The notes under the pieces: model-generated
Seen by the model: only the letters and a program-made list of their open reading frames with translations
The model's database searches: none
Told to the model about the DNA's origin: nothing
Shown: one piece after another, positions 61,501 to 63,889 of the stretch
How the letters are laid out: every line of letters begins with the position of its first letter
Position numbering within the stretch: position 1 is the first letter of the stretch
Made by a program: the position numbers and the translations under genes
Assembly (NCBI GenBank): GCA_903813345.2
Contig: CAIIXF020000007.1
Span: 30,925,564 to 30,989,563 of the forward strand
Direction: 5' to 3'
Source of the DNA: Owenia fusiformis
Lineage: Eukaryota; Annelida; Polychaeta; Sabellida; Oweniidae
Length of the DNA stretch: 64,000 nt

Positions 61501-63085
61501 CAAACAATATATTGATTAATCTTTATGCAATCAACCTCATCCTATACACCCAGAAACTACAATATTTATGTGACAATATAACTTCAAAATTGTTTTATTT
61601 GTATTTCATTCACTAATCATCTTGCCATGAACAATCCACATAATGTTCTTTTGAAAAAAAAACACATTTTCAATTTTAAATATCAACCAATGGGACAGCT
61701 ATGGTCTGTTTAGATGGTCATATTATATTAGTTTCTTCTTTAGTGGTATTTTGTTAGAAAAGGGTATTTATTAGGCCTCCTTTTTACTTTATTACATATG
61801 ATAGAGTTGCACAATATGTTTCGAAGTGCTCCTGTTTGGTGGGAATGCTCAACAGAGTAGTACTAATGTTTTAATGTGATACAAACAGCTGTACAATGAG
61901 TTAGCTGTAAACTATGCTACCTGGGTGATTTTCTTGGAGTAAATCCAGTTTGTAGTAAATCCAAATTGAATCTCACATACTGATTTTATAGTTGTTCTTG
62001 TTATCATTTGGGCTCTCCGGAGACTTTGACATTAAGTTGATAGATTTTGTATTTCTGTTAAATTTGATCAACAGAGACACATTTCCTCTTTTGATTTATA
62101 TTTCGAAGTGACATTTGATATCATGCCCTCTTTTATTTAAAATTTTATCCATGTTGCTCATTTCCTTTTCCTTAATCAATGTTCCTTCTCCAAAAGACAC
62201 ATTCTTGAAGTTTGGTGGTCCTTTTTTATTTGGGTCACCCTGTGTATGTGCAAACTCCCATTTATAGGTGTGGAAGAGGAAACAACTACTTGGACTCCAA
62301 TAACTCCAACTCCATCGCGCACTACTCCAGGACCAGGTTTGTAGTTGAAATACACATATATAATTCAATAGAACATATTCACTGGTTTATATATTTCAAA
62401 CACCCCTACCCCAACATCTATTTGAATCGTTAAATACTTTATTTATAATTTGTGCAGTTGCCTTAGATGTCTACTTTTGTATACATTATCTATTCAGGGT
62501 ATATTAAACTCATAAATATTCCATGCATAGTAGTATATATTTATATTTGTTCTATGTTGACCTTTCTTCACTTTAGATGATTGCATCTGGGAACAGTGGT
62601 CTGAATGGGGTCAGTGTACTAAATCGTGTGGTGTGGGAACTAAGACCAGGAATAGGAATATAGCTAAACCAGCAACAAATGGAGGCAATGCCTGTCTCGG
62701 AGAGAGTACTCAAGTGACAGACTGTAACACAGACTTTTGTCCACGTGTGTACCTCATTCCATTCAACCTATGAGATCTTTAGCAAAATAATCTTGGCCAC
62801 GCTTATTCATAAGTGTTGGTACATTGTTTAAGATTTTTTTTTTTTTTTTATTCACATTTATATGACTAGCTATATACATCATTGAAATAATGCTTATCAT
62901 GAATCATTCTGTTTTAGCTATCTGTACATACACTGCATGGAGTGATTTTAGTAAATGTTCTGTGTCATGTGATGTTGGTGTAAAAACAAGGACGAGATCA
63001 TTGGAAGCACCAGCTCAATTTGGTGTGGAATGTCCCCGTTTCATCACTGAACAAGAAGTCTGTGTGAAAAAGAAAACATGCGAAG
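10165..63085 (+). CDS. SSPO: SCO-spondin-like secreted multidomain glycoprotein (62 exons visible, 3' end outside window)
   Basis: Sixty-two exons with consistent phases, summing to about 9.05 kb coding, read without interruption from 10165 to 63085 and continue beyond the window (last exon ends in phase 1). Domain order is EMI, EGF, (VWD-C8-TIL) x3 with VWC-like segments, LDLa repeats, F5/8C, Thr-rich linkers, then TSP1/TIL/VWC blocks. This order is that of SCO-spondin, which in vertebrates is secreted by the subcommissural organ and polymerises into the Reissner fibre in cerebrospinal fluid. Mucins, vWF and hemocytin share VWD-C8-TIL units but lack the LDLa-F5/8C-TSP1 tail. Differences from vertebrate SCO-spondin are the unknown region inside the LDLa section and the regular eight-exon blocks. 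Exon coordinates are given in the module entries. Cell type and role in this animal cannot be read from the sequence. Confidence 0.85.
10791..10895 (+). CDS. SSPO: SCO-spondin-like: EGF-like domain exon
   Basis: A 105-nt phase 1-1 exon encodes a single six-Cys EGF module: [20 protein letters not shown], then PSGYGGWRC. It follows the EMI module as in other EMI-EGF proteins. Acceptor TTTTCAG and donor GTAAGT are canonical. Confidence 0.88.
11254..11801 (+). CDS. SSPO: SCO-spondin-like: Cys-containing linker and 21-nt microexon
   Basis: Exon 11254-11415 encodes [17 protein letters not shown] followed by a segment with two further Cys ([14 protein letters not shown]). I do not assign it to a named domain. 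Microexon 11781-11801 adds seven codons with an N-x-T sequon (NQTNG) and joins in phase to the first VWD. The microexon is supported by TTATTTCAG before it, GTATGT after it, and preservation of phase 1. Confidence 0.7.
11497..11673. mobile_element. Small inverted-repeat element (MITE)
   Basis: The sequence starting ACAGGCCTGTAGCCAGG is matched in inverted form by CCTGGCTTCGGGCCTGT, about 177 bp apart, with G-rich flanks of the central part (CAGGGGGGTTC). No coding capacity. It lies between exon 11254-11415 and the microexon. Confidence 0.65.
12096..13962 (+). CDS. SSPO: SCO-spondin-like: first VWD domain
   Basis: Exons 12096-12292, 12672-12789, 13313-13483 and 13874-13962. The domain opens with [19 protein letters not shown], the VWD hallmark, and closes with [15 protein letters not shown]. 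The GLCG motif is typical, and the calcium-site residues of VWD (D and N around GNYDSD) are present. Exon 13874-13962 encodes the [15 protein letters not shown] segment that leads into C8. In vWF-family proteins VWD units drive multimer assembly. Confidence 0.9.
12352..12567. repeat. Intronic tandem repeat, about 5 copies of a 39-46 bp unit
   Basis: Units read TTTTCTGACTGGTGTTTGG plus TGACATATTATCACCACC, with variation. The left edge (ATGTCACCACCAAGAAGG) resembles the start of the elements at 39496 and 46134, so this is probably a diverged member of that family that amplified internally. Confidence 0.8.
14400..14980 (+). CDS. SSPO: SCO-spondin-like: first C8 domain
   Basis: Exons 14400-14516 and 14782-14980. 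Cys spacing matches C8: a pair in [16 protein letters not shown], then [26 protein letters not shown] and NAGACTQWR. It follows VWD1 directly, as expected for a VWD-C8-TIL unit. Confidence 0.87.
15147..15390 (+). mobile_element. tRNA-derived SINE-like repeat
   Basis: A polymerase III A box (TGGCTAAGGGG, 15158-15168) and B box (GGTTCAATTCC, 15201-15211) lie about 32 bp apart, followed by unrelated sequence to about 15390. The region around them does not make a clean cloverleaf, so I call a SINE or tRNA pseudogene, not a tRNA gene. Confidence 0.65.
15581..16865 (+). CDS. SSPO: SCO-spondin-like: first TIL domain and start of VWC-like segment
   Basis: Exons 15581-15680 and 16725-16865. TIL sequence runs from [19 protein letters not shown] through [19 protein letters not shown] to EECKCMF. 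The second exon ends in CNLW, joining CTC in the next exon (a VWC-type bridge). The intron between them holds the inverted-repeat element at 15976-16629. Confidence 0.87.
15976..16629. mobile_element. Inverted-repeat DNA element with TACAGGGTGT ends
   Basis: The left end TACAGGGTGTATCATATG and right end CATATGAAACACCCTGT are inverted. The inverted similarity runs on for more than 100 bp (CATACATGTAG, CACCCTATCATGTTA, ATTTTGTTCCTTATGGAA). The right arm carries a run of about 15 G. It is the same family as the interrupted copy at 25951. Confidence 0.82.
17054..17473. mobile_element. MITE with ATGCGAGTAG termini, copy 1
   Basis: The 420-bp element starts ATGCGAGTAG and ends with its complement CTACTCGCAT. 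A second copy with the same internal order (TTACCAGTTTCACCAC, GGGGAATCTCCCCGA, ATTTCAAATATGATAT) occupies 57478-57888. No coding frame. Confidence 0.85.
17552..18794 (+). CDS. SSPO: SCO-spondin-like: second VWD domain
   Basis: Exons 17552-17696, 18053-18334 and 18621-18794. The start [20 protein letters not shown] is VWD-like, but the usual GDPHY is replaced by GFLHY. The middle exon supplies the beta-strands ([28 protein letters not shown]) and the third exon the [11 protein letters not shown] closure. The sequence just upstream of the third exon reads in frame as a second version of the preceding exon end (see findings). Confidence 0.87.
17741..18003. repeat. Intronic minisatellite, about 11 copies of a 24-bp unit
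   Basis: Degenerate units of the form TGTCAGTTATGCACTCAGCC plus ATGT lie between exons 17552-17696 and 18053-18334. The long open frames across it are low-complexity artefacts. Confidence 0.8.
18860..19140. repeat. G-run and GGGCC/poly-A-rich interspersed repeat
   Basis: A run of 11 G is followed by alternating GGCC and A-runs (GGGCC, AAAAAAA). A similar sequence occurs at 60385-60575 with a G9 run and repeated TTGGGCC/GGCCC words. No ends or coding capacity were identified. Confidence 0.5.
19483..19521. other. Perfect hairpin with 18-bp arms and 3-nt loop
   Basis: CCTGAGACTAACATAAAA, CAA, then the exact complement TTTTATGTTAGTCTCAGG. AATGG occurs on both outer sides (19478-19482 and 19522-19526). 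It lies in the intron before the second C8 exon. It looks like a recent fold-back duplication; a miRNA-like precursor is less likely because the loop is so short. Confidence 0.85.
19602..19875 (+). CDS. SSPO: SCO-spondin-like: second C8 domain
   Basis: A single 274-nt exon encodes a full C8 module, with Cys at [37 protein letters not shown] and LRTSCPGF. In contrast to the first C8 it is not split by an intron. It ends in phase 1 and continues into TIL exon 19993. Confidence 0.88.
19993..21941 (+). CDS. SSPO: SCO-spondin-like: second TIL, VWC-like bridge, extra TIL
   Basis: Exons 19993-20239, 20895-21078, 21433-21524 and 21880-21941. The first holds a TIL ([35 protein letters not shown]) and the start of a VWC-like stretch ending GCSDW. 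The second begins [10 protein letters not shown] and starts another TIL ([22 protein letters not shown]). The last two complete it ([18 protein letters not shown]) with TCQKRKW as bridge to VWD3. An extra TIL without its own VWD fits SCO-spondin-like organisation. Confidence 0.85.
20250..20390. repeat. GC-rich interspersed repeat with GGTGCC/GGCGCC words, copy 1
   Basis: It starts near ACACCCCCAAAATGCAATCT and contains CGATGCCGTTTTGGTGCC and AATGGCGCCGAATTATATTA. The reverse-complement copy lies at 43797-43980. Both are in introns of the same gene, in opposite orientation. Confidence 0.75.
22649..23552 (+). CDS. SSPO: SCO-spondin-like: third VWD domain
   Basis: Exons 22649-23017 and 23356-23552. 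This is the most canonical VWD of the three: [19 protein letters not shown] at the start and [20 protein letters not shown] at the end, with the Asp/Asn cluster of the calcium site intact. It ends in [14 protein letters not shown], which leads into C8. Confidence 0.93.
23859..27806 (+). CDS. SSPO: SCO-spondin-like: third C8 domain, split by a 3.7-kb transposon-filled intron
   Basis: Exons 23859-24007 and 27697-27806 encode the C8 pattern: [27 protein letters not shown], then [17 protein letters not shown] and SQDLC. The 3,689-bp intron contains the Tc1/mariner element 24022-25538 and the nested pair 25951-27410, and little else. Confidence 0.87.
24022..25538 (-). mobile_element. Tc1/mariner-type element with TIRs of about 460-500 bp and a decayed transposase
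   Basis: The left TIR (24022 to about 24521) and right TIR (about 25080 to 25538) are inverted copies starting TACAGGGTGGGCC and flanked by TA. The spacer, read on the minus strand (about 24895 down to 24517), contains Tc1-like transposase residues: a GKT...ALFFEQGA stretch, [16 protein letters not shown] and, near the C-terminus, [13 protein letters not shown] followed by a stop. Several in-frame stops and shifts show that it is dead. A truncated end of the same family is at 63505-63662. Confidence 0.88.
24517..24895 (-). pseudogene. Broken Tc1/mariner transposase C-terminal fragment
   Basis: Minus-strand reading gives [16 protein letters not shown], the region around the second catalytic acid in Tc1-like DDE transposases, then EKWLTGSP and the C-terminal VEELKERI. 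Stops TGA and TAG immediately precede NSAPSH and the frame is shifted upstream, so it cannot be expressed. The N-terminal DNA-binding part is absent. Confidence 0.75.
26033..27133. mobile_element. Nested TIR element with CAGTAAAACCTG ends and TA target duplication
   Basis: The 1.1-kb element begins TACAGTAAAACCTGCG and ends CAGGTTTTACTGTA. Direct GTTCACT words recur inside both arms (ATAGTGAACA on the left, GTTCACTAGAG on the right). Comparison with the uninterrupted relative at 15976 shows that the host element resumes exactly at the TA. The ends resemble pogo/Tigger-type elements; no transposase frame was recognised. Confidence 0.8.
26176..26216. repeat. ATTT-type microsatellite
   Basis: About ten TTTA units, with one CTAT interruption, inside the nested element. 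Confidence 0.8.
28119..29408 (+). CDS. SSPO: SCO-spondin-like: third TIL and start of VWC-like segment
   Basis: Exons 28119-28271 and 29315-29408. TIL residues: [20 protein letters not shown], then [13 protein letters not shown], then [16 protein letters not shown], ending NCMDW in phase 2. The donor at 28272 (GTAATC) is the first base pair of a 71-bp tandem array that fills most of the intron. Confidence 0.87.
28271..29052. repeat. 71-bp minisatellite, 11 copies, beginning at the splice donor of exon 28119-28271
   Basis: The unit begins GGTAATCCTCACATTG and ends GCTCACTGAGTGCCAGTCT. Copies differ at only a few sites (GCTAGCAGAGG versus GCTAATAGAGG). Copy 1 starts with the last exon base, so every copy repeats the sequence G|GTAATC used as the donor. 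Confidence 0.93.
31265..32133 (+). mobile_element. hAT-family element with 8-bp target duplication and broken BED-finger transposase
   Basis: The termini TAGAGGTGTG and CACACATCTA are inverted. The 8-bp duplication GTGCTAAC is present at 31257-31264 and 32134-32141, which is diagnostic of hAT. AATCGATTAATCGAT-type motifs lie just inside both ends. The remaining coding sequence is an N-terminal transposase fragment only; the catalytic body has been deleted. Confidence 0.92.
31639..32060 (+). pseudogene. hAT/ZBED-type transposase N-terminal remnant (BED zinc finger)
   Basis: ATG at 31639 opens a BED finger: [20 protein letters not shown], interrupted by an in-frame TAG at 31738-31740, then [13 protein letters not shown] supplying the His pair. 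The region after it ([17 protein letters not shown]) is typical of the hAT N-terminus. Near 31950 the frame shifts by one to give [17 protein letters not shown]. It is non-functional. Confidence 0.85.
33277..33434 (+). CDS. SSPO: SCO-spondin-like: end of VWC-like segment and LDLa repeat 1
   Basis: The exon encodes [18 protein letters not shown], closing the VWC-type bridge, then an LDLa module: [20 protein letters not shown] with the acidic calcium site [11 protein letters not shown]. Its first 50 nt and acceptor are the repeated part of the preceding 84-bp array. Confidence 0.88.
33645..33779. mobile_element. Short inverted-repeat element (about 135 bp)
   Basis: AATATAGACC followed by GTGTTATATTGATGAATAA on the left is matched in inverted form by TTATTTGTCGATATAACAC and GGTCTATATT on the right. 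The arms are about 35-40 bp with some mismatches. Confidence 0.6.
33993..38102. repeat. 121-bp minisatellite, 34 copies, carrying the splice acceptor and 5' 80 nt of LDLa repeat 2
   Basis: The acceptor TTACAG recurs with its final G at 34021, 34144, 34267, 34388, 34509, 34630, 34753, 34876, 34997 and so on to 38022. Spacing is 121 bp, or 123 bp where the tail reads GTACAATATTGTATATTG; there is one 110-bp and one 126-bp interval. A unit is 41 nt of intron end plus 80 nt of exon start. Only the last copy continues into the rest of the exon and a donor. The copy starting at 37060 has a TGA in place of a Cys codon. Confidence 0.94.
38023..38145 (+). CDS. SSPO: SCO-spondin-like: LDLa repeat 2
   Basis: A 123-nt phase 1-1 exon encodes a complete LDLa module: [20 protein letters not shown], then the calcium-binding half [13 protein letters not shown]. 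The donor is GTCAGT at 38146. The first 80 nt are nearly identical to the 33 truncated units upstream. Confidence 0.88.
38281..38542. mobile_element. MITE with 34-bp inverted repeats
   Basis: The left end TGAGCCTGGCCATAGGAAAA and right end TTTTCCTGTGGCCTGGCTCA are inverted with few mismatches. The inner parts GGTCTTATCACA and TGTGATAAGACC pair perfectly. Length is 262 bp, with no coding frame. Confidence 0.82.
39153..42578 (+). CDS. SSPO: SCO-spondin-like: LDLa repeats 3 and 4 and a short Thr/Ser linker
   Basis: Exon 39153-39284: [20 protein letters not shown] with [13 protein letters not shown]. Exon 41714-41821: [20 protein letters not shown] with [11 protein letters not shown]. Exon 42543-42578 is a 12-codon linker, [12 protein letters not shown]. 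The first two are clean Ca-binding LDLa modules. All exons are phase 1-1, so they can be gained or lost without changing frame. Confidence 0.88.
39496..41580. repeat. Tandem array of 11 units (about 135-155 bp) inside an ATGTCACCACC...GGTGGTGACAT-bounded repeat
   Basis: The word TCATCTACATGTTCTCAG, followed by TTTGACATTTGACCTTCAA and CAACTTGCTTCAAATTGAC, recurs 11 times. The left edge is ATGTCACCACCAAAAGTGG and the right edge GGTGGTGACATTTTGTCATG. Related edge sequences occur alone at 9690-9715, 12352, 46134 and 57110. The array is interrupted by the dimeric MITE 40917-41310. Confidence 0.85.
40917..41310. mobile_element. Dimeric MITE with AAAGGACGATTCTCGGTTTGG ends, copy 1 (nested in tandem array)
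   Basis: Terminal inverted repeats of about 24 bp (AAAGGACGATTCTCGG and CCGAGAATCGTCCTTT) enclose two direct copies of a monomer of about 150 bp, each starting TCTAA(T/A)TGAGC(A/G)TTATCC and containing TTTAATTTGGGTAATATTTC. It is 394 bp long. The second copy is at 52893-53287. Confidence 0.9.
42010..42233. mobile_element. Short mariner-type MITE
   Basis: The left end TACATGGTGGTCCAAAAATTG and right end CATTTTTTGGACCACCCTGTA are inverted over 224 bp. Related in its ends to the elements at 4460 and 47481. No transposase remains. Confidence 0.75.
42877..44823 (+). CDS. SSPO: SCO-spondin-like: unrecognised region of about 300 residues between LDLa repeats
   Basis: Exons 42877-43214, 43494-43623, 44031-44269 and 44616-44823. 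The sequence is Cys-poor (few Cys, e.g. [21 protein letters not shown]), rich in beta-forming segments ([39 protein letters not shown]), with a basic stretch [16 protein letters not shown] in the last exon. I do not recognise a named domain. It may be a pair of beta-sandwich folds. The acceptor for 43494 is the weakest (AAG before GAG GGA TCC); all joins are in phase. Confidence 0.72.
43797..43980. repeat. GC-rich interspersed repeat, copy 2 (inverted relative to 20250)
   Basis: It contains AATTCGACGCCGTTTCGGC, GGTGCCGAAACGGCACTG and ends CAGATTGCATTTTGGGGGTG, the reverse complement of the start of the copy at 20250. It lies within the intron before exon 44031. Confidence 0.75.
45151..45285 (+). 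CDS. SSPO: SCO-spondin-like: LDLa repeat 5
   Basis: A 135-nt phase 1-1 exon: [17 protein letters not shown] followed by [18 protein letters not shown], with an intact acidic site. The last nine coding bases and the donor (AATGTAAAG|GTAATA) are the core of the following 22-bp array. Confidence 0.87.
45277..45727. repeat. 22-bp minisatellite, about 20 copies, spanning the exon end and splice donor of LDLa repeat 5
   Basis: The unit is AATGTAAAGGTAATACATTG plus TT, with drift towards the right end. The first unit begins inside the coding exon (from 45277), so each copy reproduces coding end plus donor AAAG|GTAATA. Confidence 0.92.
46134..46250. repeat. Solitary ATGTCACCACC/GGTGGTGAC-bounded repeat
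   Basis: It starts ATGTCACCACCAGAAGTGATG, continues GACATATTGTTATGGTCTCC as in the large array at 39496, and ends near CAGGTGGTGACTTTTTGCATG. This is a member of that family without internal amplification. Confidence 0.65.
46399..46925 (+). CDS. SSPO: SCO-spondin-like: degenerate LDLa and LDLa repeat 6
   Basis: Exon 46399-46542 has a Thr/Pro lead ([13 protein letters not shown]), then [20 protein letters not shown] and ECF-less acidic end [11 protein letters not shown], an LDLa-like module with weakened spacing. Exon 46797-46925: [20 protein letters not shown] and [16 protein letters not shown], a cleaner LDLa. Both are phase 1-1. Confidence 0.83.
47223..49435 (+). CDS. SSPO: SCO-spondin-like: discoidin (F5/8 type C) domain
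   Basis: Exons 47223-47349, 48887-49019 and 49312-49435. Discoidin landmarks are present: Cys near the start ([16 protein letters not shown]), [17 protein letters not shown], and Cys at the end (LNIDALGC) that would close the domain disulphide. At about 125 residues it is slightly short compared with the usual 140-150. The intron between the first two exons holds a mariner-type element and a foldback MITE. The single F5/8C after the LDLa section is a strong SCO-spondin signature. Confidence 0.83.
47481..48065 (+). mobile_element. Tc1/mariner-type element, second copy of the 4460 family
   Basis: Ends TACAGGGTAGTCAAAAAACTGG and GTTTTTTTGACCACCCTGTA; 585 bp. The + strand carries a transposase C-terminal fragment ([33 protein letters not shown]) that stays open slightly longer than in the 4460 copy. 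It lacks the catalytic region. Confidence 0.86.
48211..48582. mobile_element. Foldback MITE with AATTTGAATTTTTGACCTACC arms, copy 1
   Basis: The left arm (TAATTTGAATTTTTGACC, GAAAATCAAGGATTTCGAG, CTTCAAACTTGTTC) is repeated in inverted order at the right end (GAACAAGTTTGAAG, CTTGATTTTCAAACATC, AAATTCAAATTAATGG). Copy 2 lies at 56559-56966. Confidence 0.85.
50596..51973 (+). CDS. SSPO: SCO-spondin-like: Thr/Pro-rich linker exons
   Basis: Three short phase 1-1 exons: 50596-50661 ([20 protein letters not shown]), 51787-51852 ([19 protein letters not shown]) and 51914-51973 ([14 protein letters not shown]). Such segments are normally O-glycosylated and separate the discoidin domain from the TSP1 section. 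The intron 50662-51786 contains the inverted-repeat element 51081-51726. Confidence 0.82.
51081..51726. mobile_element. Foldback DNA element with TACAGGGTGTCCC ends
   Basis: The left end TACAGGGTGTCCCAAAAGTA and right end TACTTTCGGGACACCCTGTA are inverted. Pairing continues inwards for about 200 bp (CATATTCCAGTGTCCTCATA; CATTTTAAAGC; AACTCCCAAAT). It contains a C11 run. No transposase was recognised. Confidence 0.85.
52893..53287. mobile_element. Dimeric MITE with AAAGGACGATTCTCGGTTTGG ends, copy 2
   Basis: It is 395 bp, nearly identical to 40917-41310 in ends, dimer structure and spacer (GAACTTCTTTCCCCAAATCG). It lies just upstream of the first TSP1 exon. Confidence 0.9.
53373..54416 (+). 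CDS. SSPO: SCO-spondin-like: block A, TSP1 repeats 1 and 2
   Basis: Exon 53373-53543 (57 codons): [20 protein letters not shown] and [17 protein letters not shown]. Exon 54240-54416 (59 codons): [20 protein letters not shown] and RIRTRT, ending with a basic RRGKKC. The first has the full W..W..C..CG..R pattern; the second has FG in place of CG..G. TSP1 modules in SCO-spondin act in extracellular adhesion and are often C- and O-glycosylated. Confidence 0.9.
54751..56061 (+). CDS. SSPO: SCO-spondin-like: block A, TIL and VWC-like exons
   Basis: Exon 54751-54991: [18 protein letters not shown] through [18 protein letters not shown] to [16 protein letters not shown] (TIL plus VWC start). Exon 56015-56061: [16 protein letters not shown]. 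The intron between them contains a tRNA-derived repeat and a region of tandem and inverted ATATCCT repeats. Confidence 0.88.
55035..55110 (+). mobile_element. tRNA-derived SINE-like fragment
   Basis: An A-box-like TGGCGAAGTGGA at 55043 and B-box GGTTCAACACC at 55093 are spaced as in a tRNA gene, with ACCAG following. The acceptor stem is not convincing, so a tRNA-derived repeat is preferred. Confidence 0.55.
55435..55765. repeat. Inverted and tandem ATATCCT-containing repeats
   Basis: AGGATATCCTATGATTTTGAG near 55443 is inverted as AAAAATCATAGGATATT near 55548. Downstream, GTTACAATATCCTCAGCATA recurs in modified form about every 50 bp (near 55670, 55715 and 55750). Element type unknown. Confidence 0.6.
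56223..58260 (+). CDS. SSPO: SCO-spondin-like: block A, split TSP1, VWC-like segment and linker
   Basis: Exons 56223-56301 ([20 protein letters not shown]), 57151-57306 (second half ending [19 protein letters not shown]), 57996-58042 ([16 protein letters not shown]) and 58207-58260 ([18 protein letters not shown]-glycosylation and Thr-rich linker). Here TSP1 is split by an intron after RYR, unlike the single-exon TSP1 modules. Phases are 1-2, 2-2, 2-1, 1-1. Confidence 0.86.
56559..56966. mobile_element. Foldback MITE, copy 2
   Basis: CACGCGGTACTAACTTTGAG at the left pairs with AAGTTAGGACCGCGTG at the right. The inner arms are the same as in 48211-48582. This copy preserves longer ends than copy 1. 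Confidence 0.85.
57478..57888. mobile_element. MITE with ATGCGAGTAG termini, copy 2
   Basis: It starts ATGCGAGTAGGCAGTTACC and ends CTACTCGCAT. It is collinear with 17054-17473 over its 411 bp and lies between exons 57151 and 57996. Confidence 0.87.
58441..58977 (+). CDS. SSPO: SCO-spondin-like: block B, TSP1 repeats
   Basis: Exon 58441-58608: [32 protein letters not shown]. Exon 58810-58977: [32 protein letters not shown]. Each is 56 codons, phase 1-1. They correspond one to one with exons 53373 and 54240 of block A. Confidence 0.92.
59232..59856 (+). CDS. SSPO: SCO-spondin-like: block B, TIL and VWC-like exons
   Basis: Exon 59232-59484: [53 protein letters not shown]. Exon 59804-59856: [18 protein letters not shown]. 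The [10 protein letters not shown] start is shared with block A exon 54751, direct evidence of duplication. Confidence 0.92.
60385..60575. repeat. GGCCC-rich interspersed repeat, related in style to 18860
   Basis: A G9 run is followed by repeated TTGGGCC, TTTTGGCCC and GGGGCC words separated by A/T stretches. It lies just before exon 60589. Confidence 0.45.
60589..62336 (+). CDS. SSPO: SCO-spondin-like: block B, split TSP1, VWC-like segment and linker
   Basis: Exons 60589-60664 ([25 protein letters not shown]), 60889-61044 (ending [18 protein letters not shown]), 61363-61409 ([16 protein letters not shown]) and 62268-62336 ([19 protein letters not shown]). The 156-nt and 47-nt exons have exactly the same lengths as their block A counterparts. 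Confidence 0.9.
61410..62267. other. Intron with no recognised feature
   Basis: AT-rich intron between the last VWC-like exon and the linker exon of block B. No repeat with clear ends and no coding frame, apart from a possible mariner-like end (TTTGGGTCACCCTGTG) near 62230. Confidence 0.5.
62577..63085 (+). CDS. SSPO: SCO-spondin-like: block C begins, TSP1 repeats
   Basis: Exon 62577-62744: [33 protein letters not shown]. Exon 62918-63085: [31 protein letters not shown]. Both are 168 nt, phase 1-1, and match the first two exons of blocks A and B. The frame remains open at the end (phase 1), so the gene continues to the right of the window. Confidence 0.9.
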
Positions 63086-63504
63086 GTAATTTGTAAATGA
63101 TCACAATCAGTAGAAGACAGCATATGGTGTGAATTTCAGATTTTTAGGAAAACTAATTTTGCAACACCAAGTCAGTCTGCAAACCTCTTTCGAATTGTTC
63201 TCAATTTCTCTTTCCACTCGTATAATATGATCAATATTATATTGAACTATTATTCCAAAAAGACAGAATAAGATTTTGCCAAACATCAGCATACTGAAGT
63301 TTGGGAATCCTTTGCTGTCCAAGTCGATCAAAAATAAGTTTAGAAGTGTCACTTAAATCAATCATCATAATAATAATGTACCAGTAGATCAAAGAGCCTA
63401 TGGTAAAGGTAATCTTTGTCATTTTTCCATTGCATTTAGTACAGAATCAAATGTTTTGCCCAAAGAATCTGCTGTAAGCTATTTACACTTCAATTTTTCA
63501 ATTT
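63086..63504. other. Intron sequence, no recognised feature
   Basis: AT-rich sequence after the last visible TSP1 exon. Minus-strand frames here do not show clear reverse-transcriptase motifs, although they may be the decayed downstream part of the adjacent retrotransposon. Confidence 0.4.
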
Positions 63505-63662
63505 CAATTTAGGAATGTTGCAAAAATGTTCTATTATATATCATTTTGCTGCAAATGAAATTATCCTTAAAATGGTATATCATTGTTGGTGTACCTGTTA
63601 AAAAATAAATATTTATCAGGAATACTGGCTAGGGGGGGGGGGCATTTTTGGCCCACCCTGTA
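63505..63662. mobile_element. Truncated end of the 24022-family Tc1/mariner element
   Basis: The last 150 bp match the right TIR of 24022-25538 (ATATATCATTTTGCTGCAAA, TATTTATCAGGAATACTGGC) and end GGCCCACCCTGTA with a G-run. The opposite end is absent. It joins directly onto the reverse-transcriptase fragment. Confidence 0.8.
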
Positions 63663-63889
63663 AGTGAAAGTTTATTTGTTTCAGGCCATGCTTGTATTGT
63701 TTTAAGTTCTCGATTCAGAGTAGTTTGTAGGTCCACTAATGTTTTTCCATTGATCAAGATATTTTTGTCATCTGCAAATAGGACAAATAGAAGATCATGT
63801 GAGGTCAAATAAATGTCATTAATATACAAGATGAAAAACAAAGGTCCTAAAACCGAACCCTGGGAGACACCACAATGAATTGTTTATAT
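63663..63889 (-). pseudogene. Non-LTR retrotransposon reverse-transcriptase fragment
   Basis: The minus strand reads CGVSQGSVLGPLFFILYIND followed by LLFVLFADDKNILI. SQGSVLGPLLF...YIND and FADD are the diagnostic motifs of LINE-type reverse transcriptases; FADD holds the catalytic Asp pair. It is cut off on the C-terminal side by the DNA-transposon end at 63662 and by a stop upstream of CGVS, so it is a dead fragment. Confidence 0.85.

Noticed and set aside
10165-63085. Alternative identification as mucin, vWF or hemocytin
   Set aside because: VWD-C8-TIL units are shared, but the LDLa run, the single F5/8C domain and the many TSP1 modules after it match SCO-spondin, not those families.
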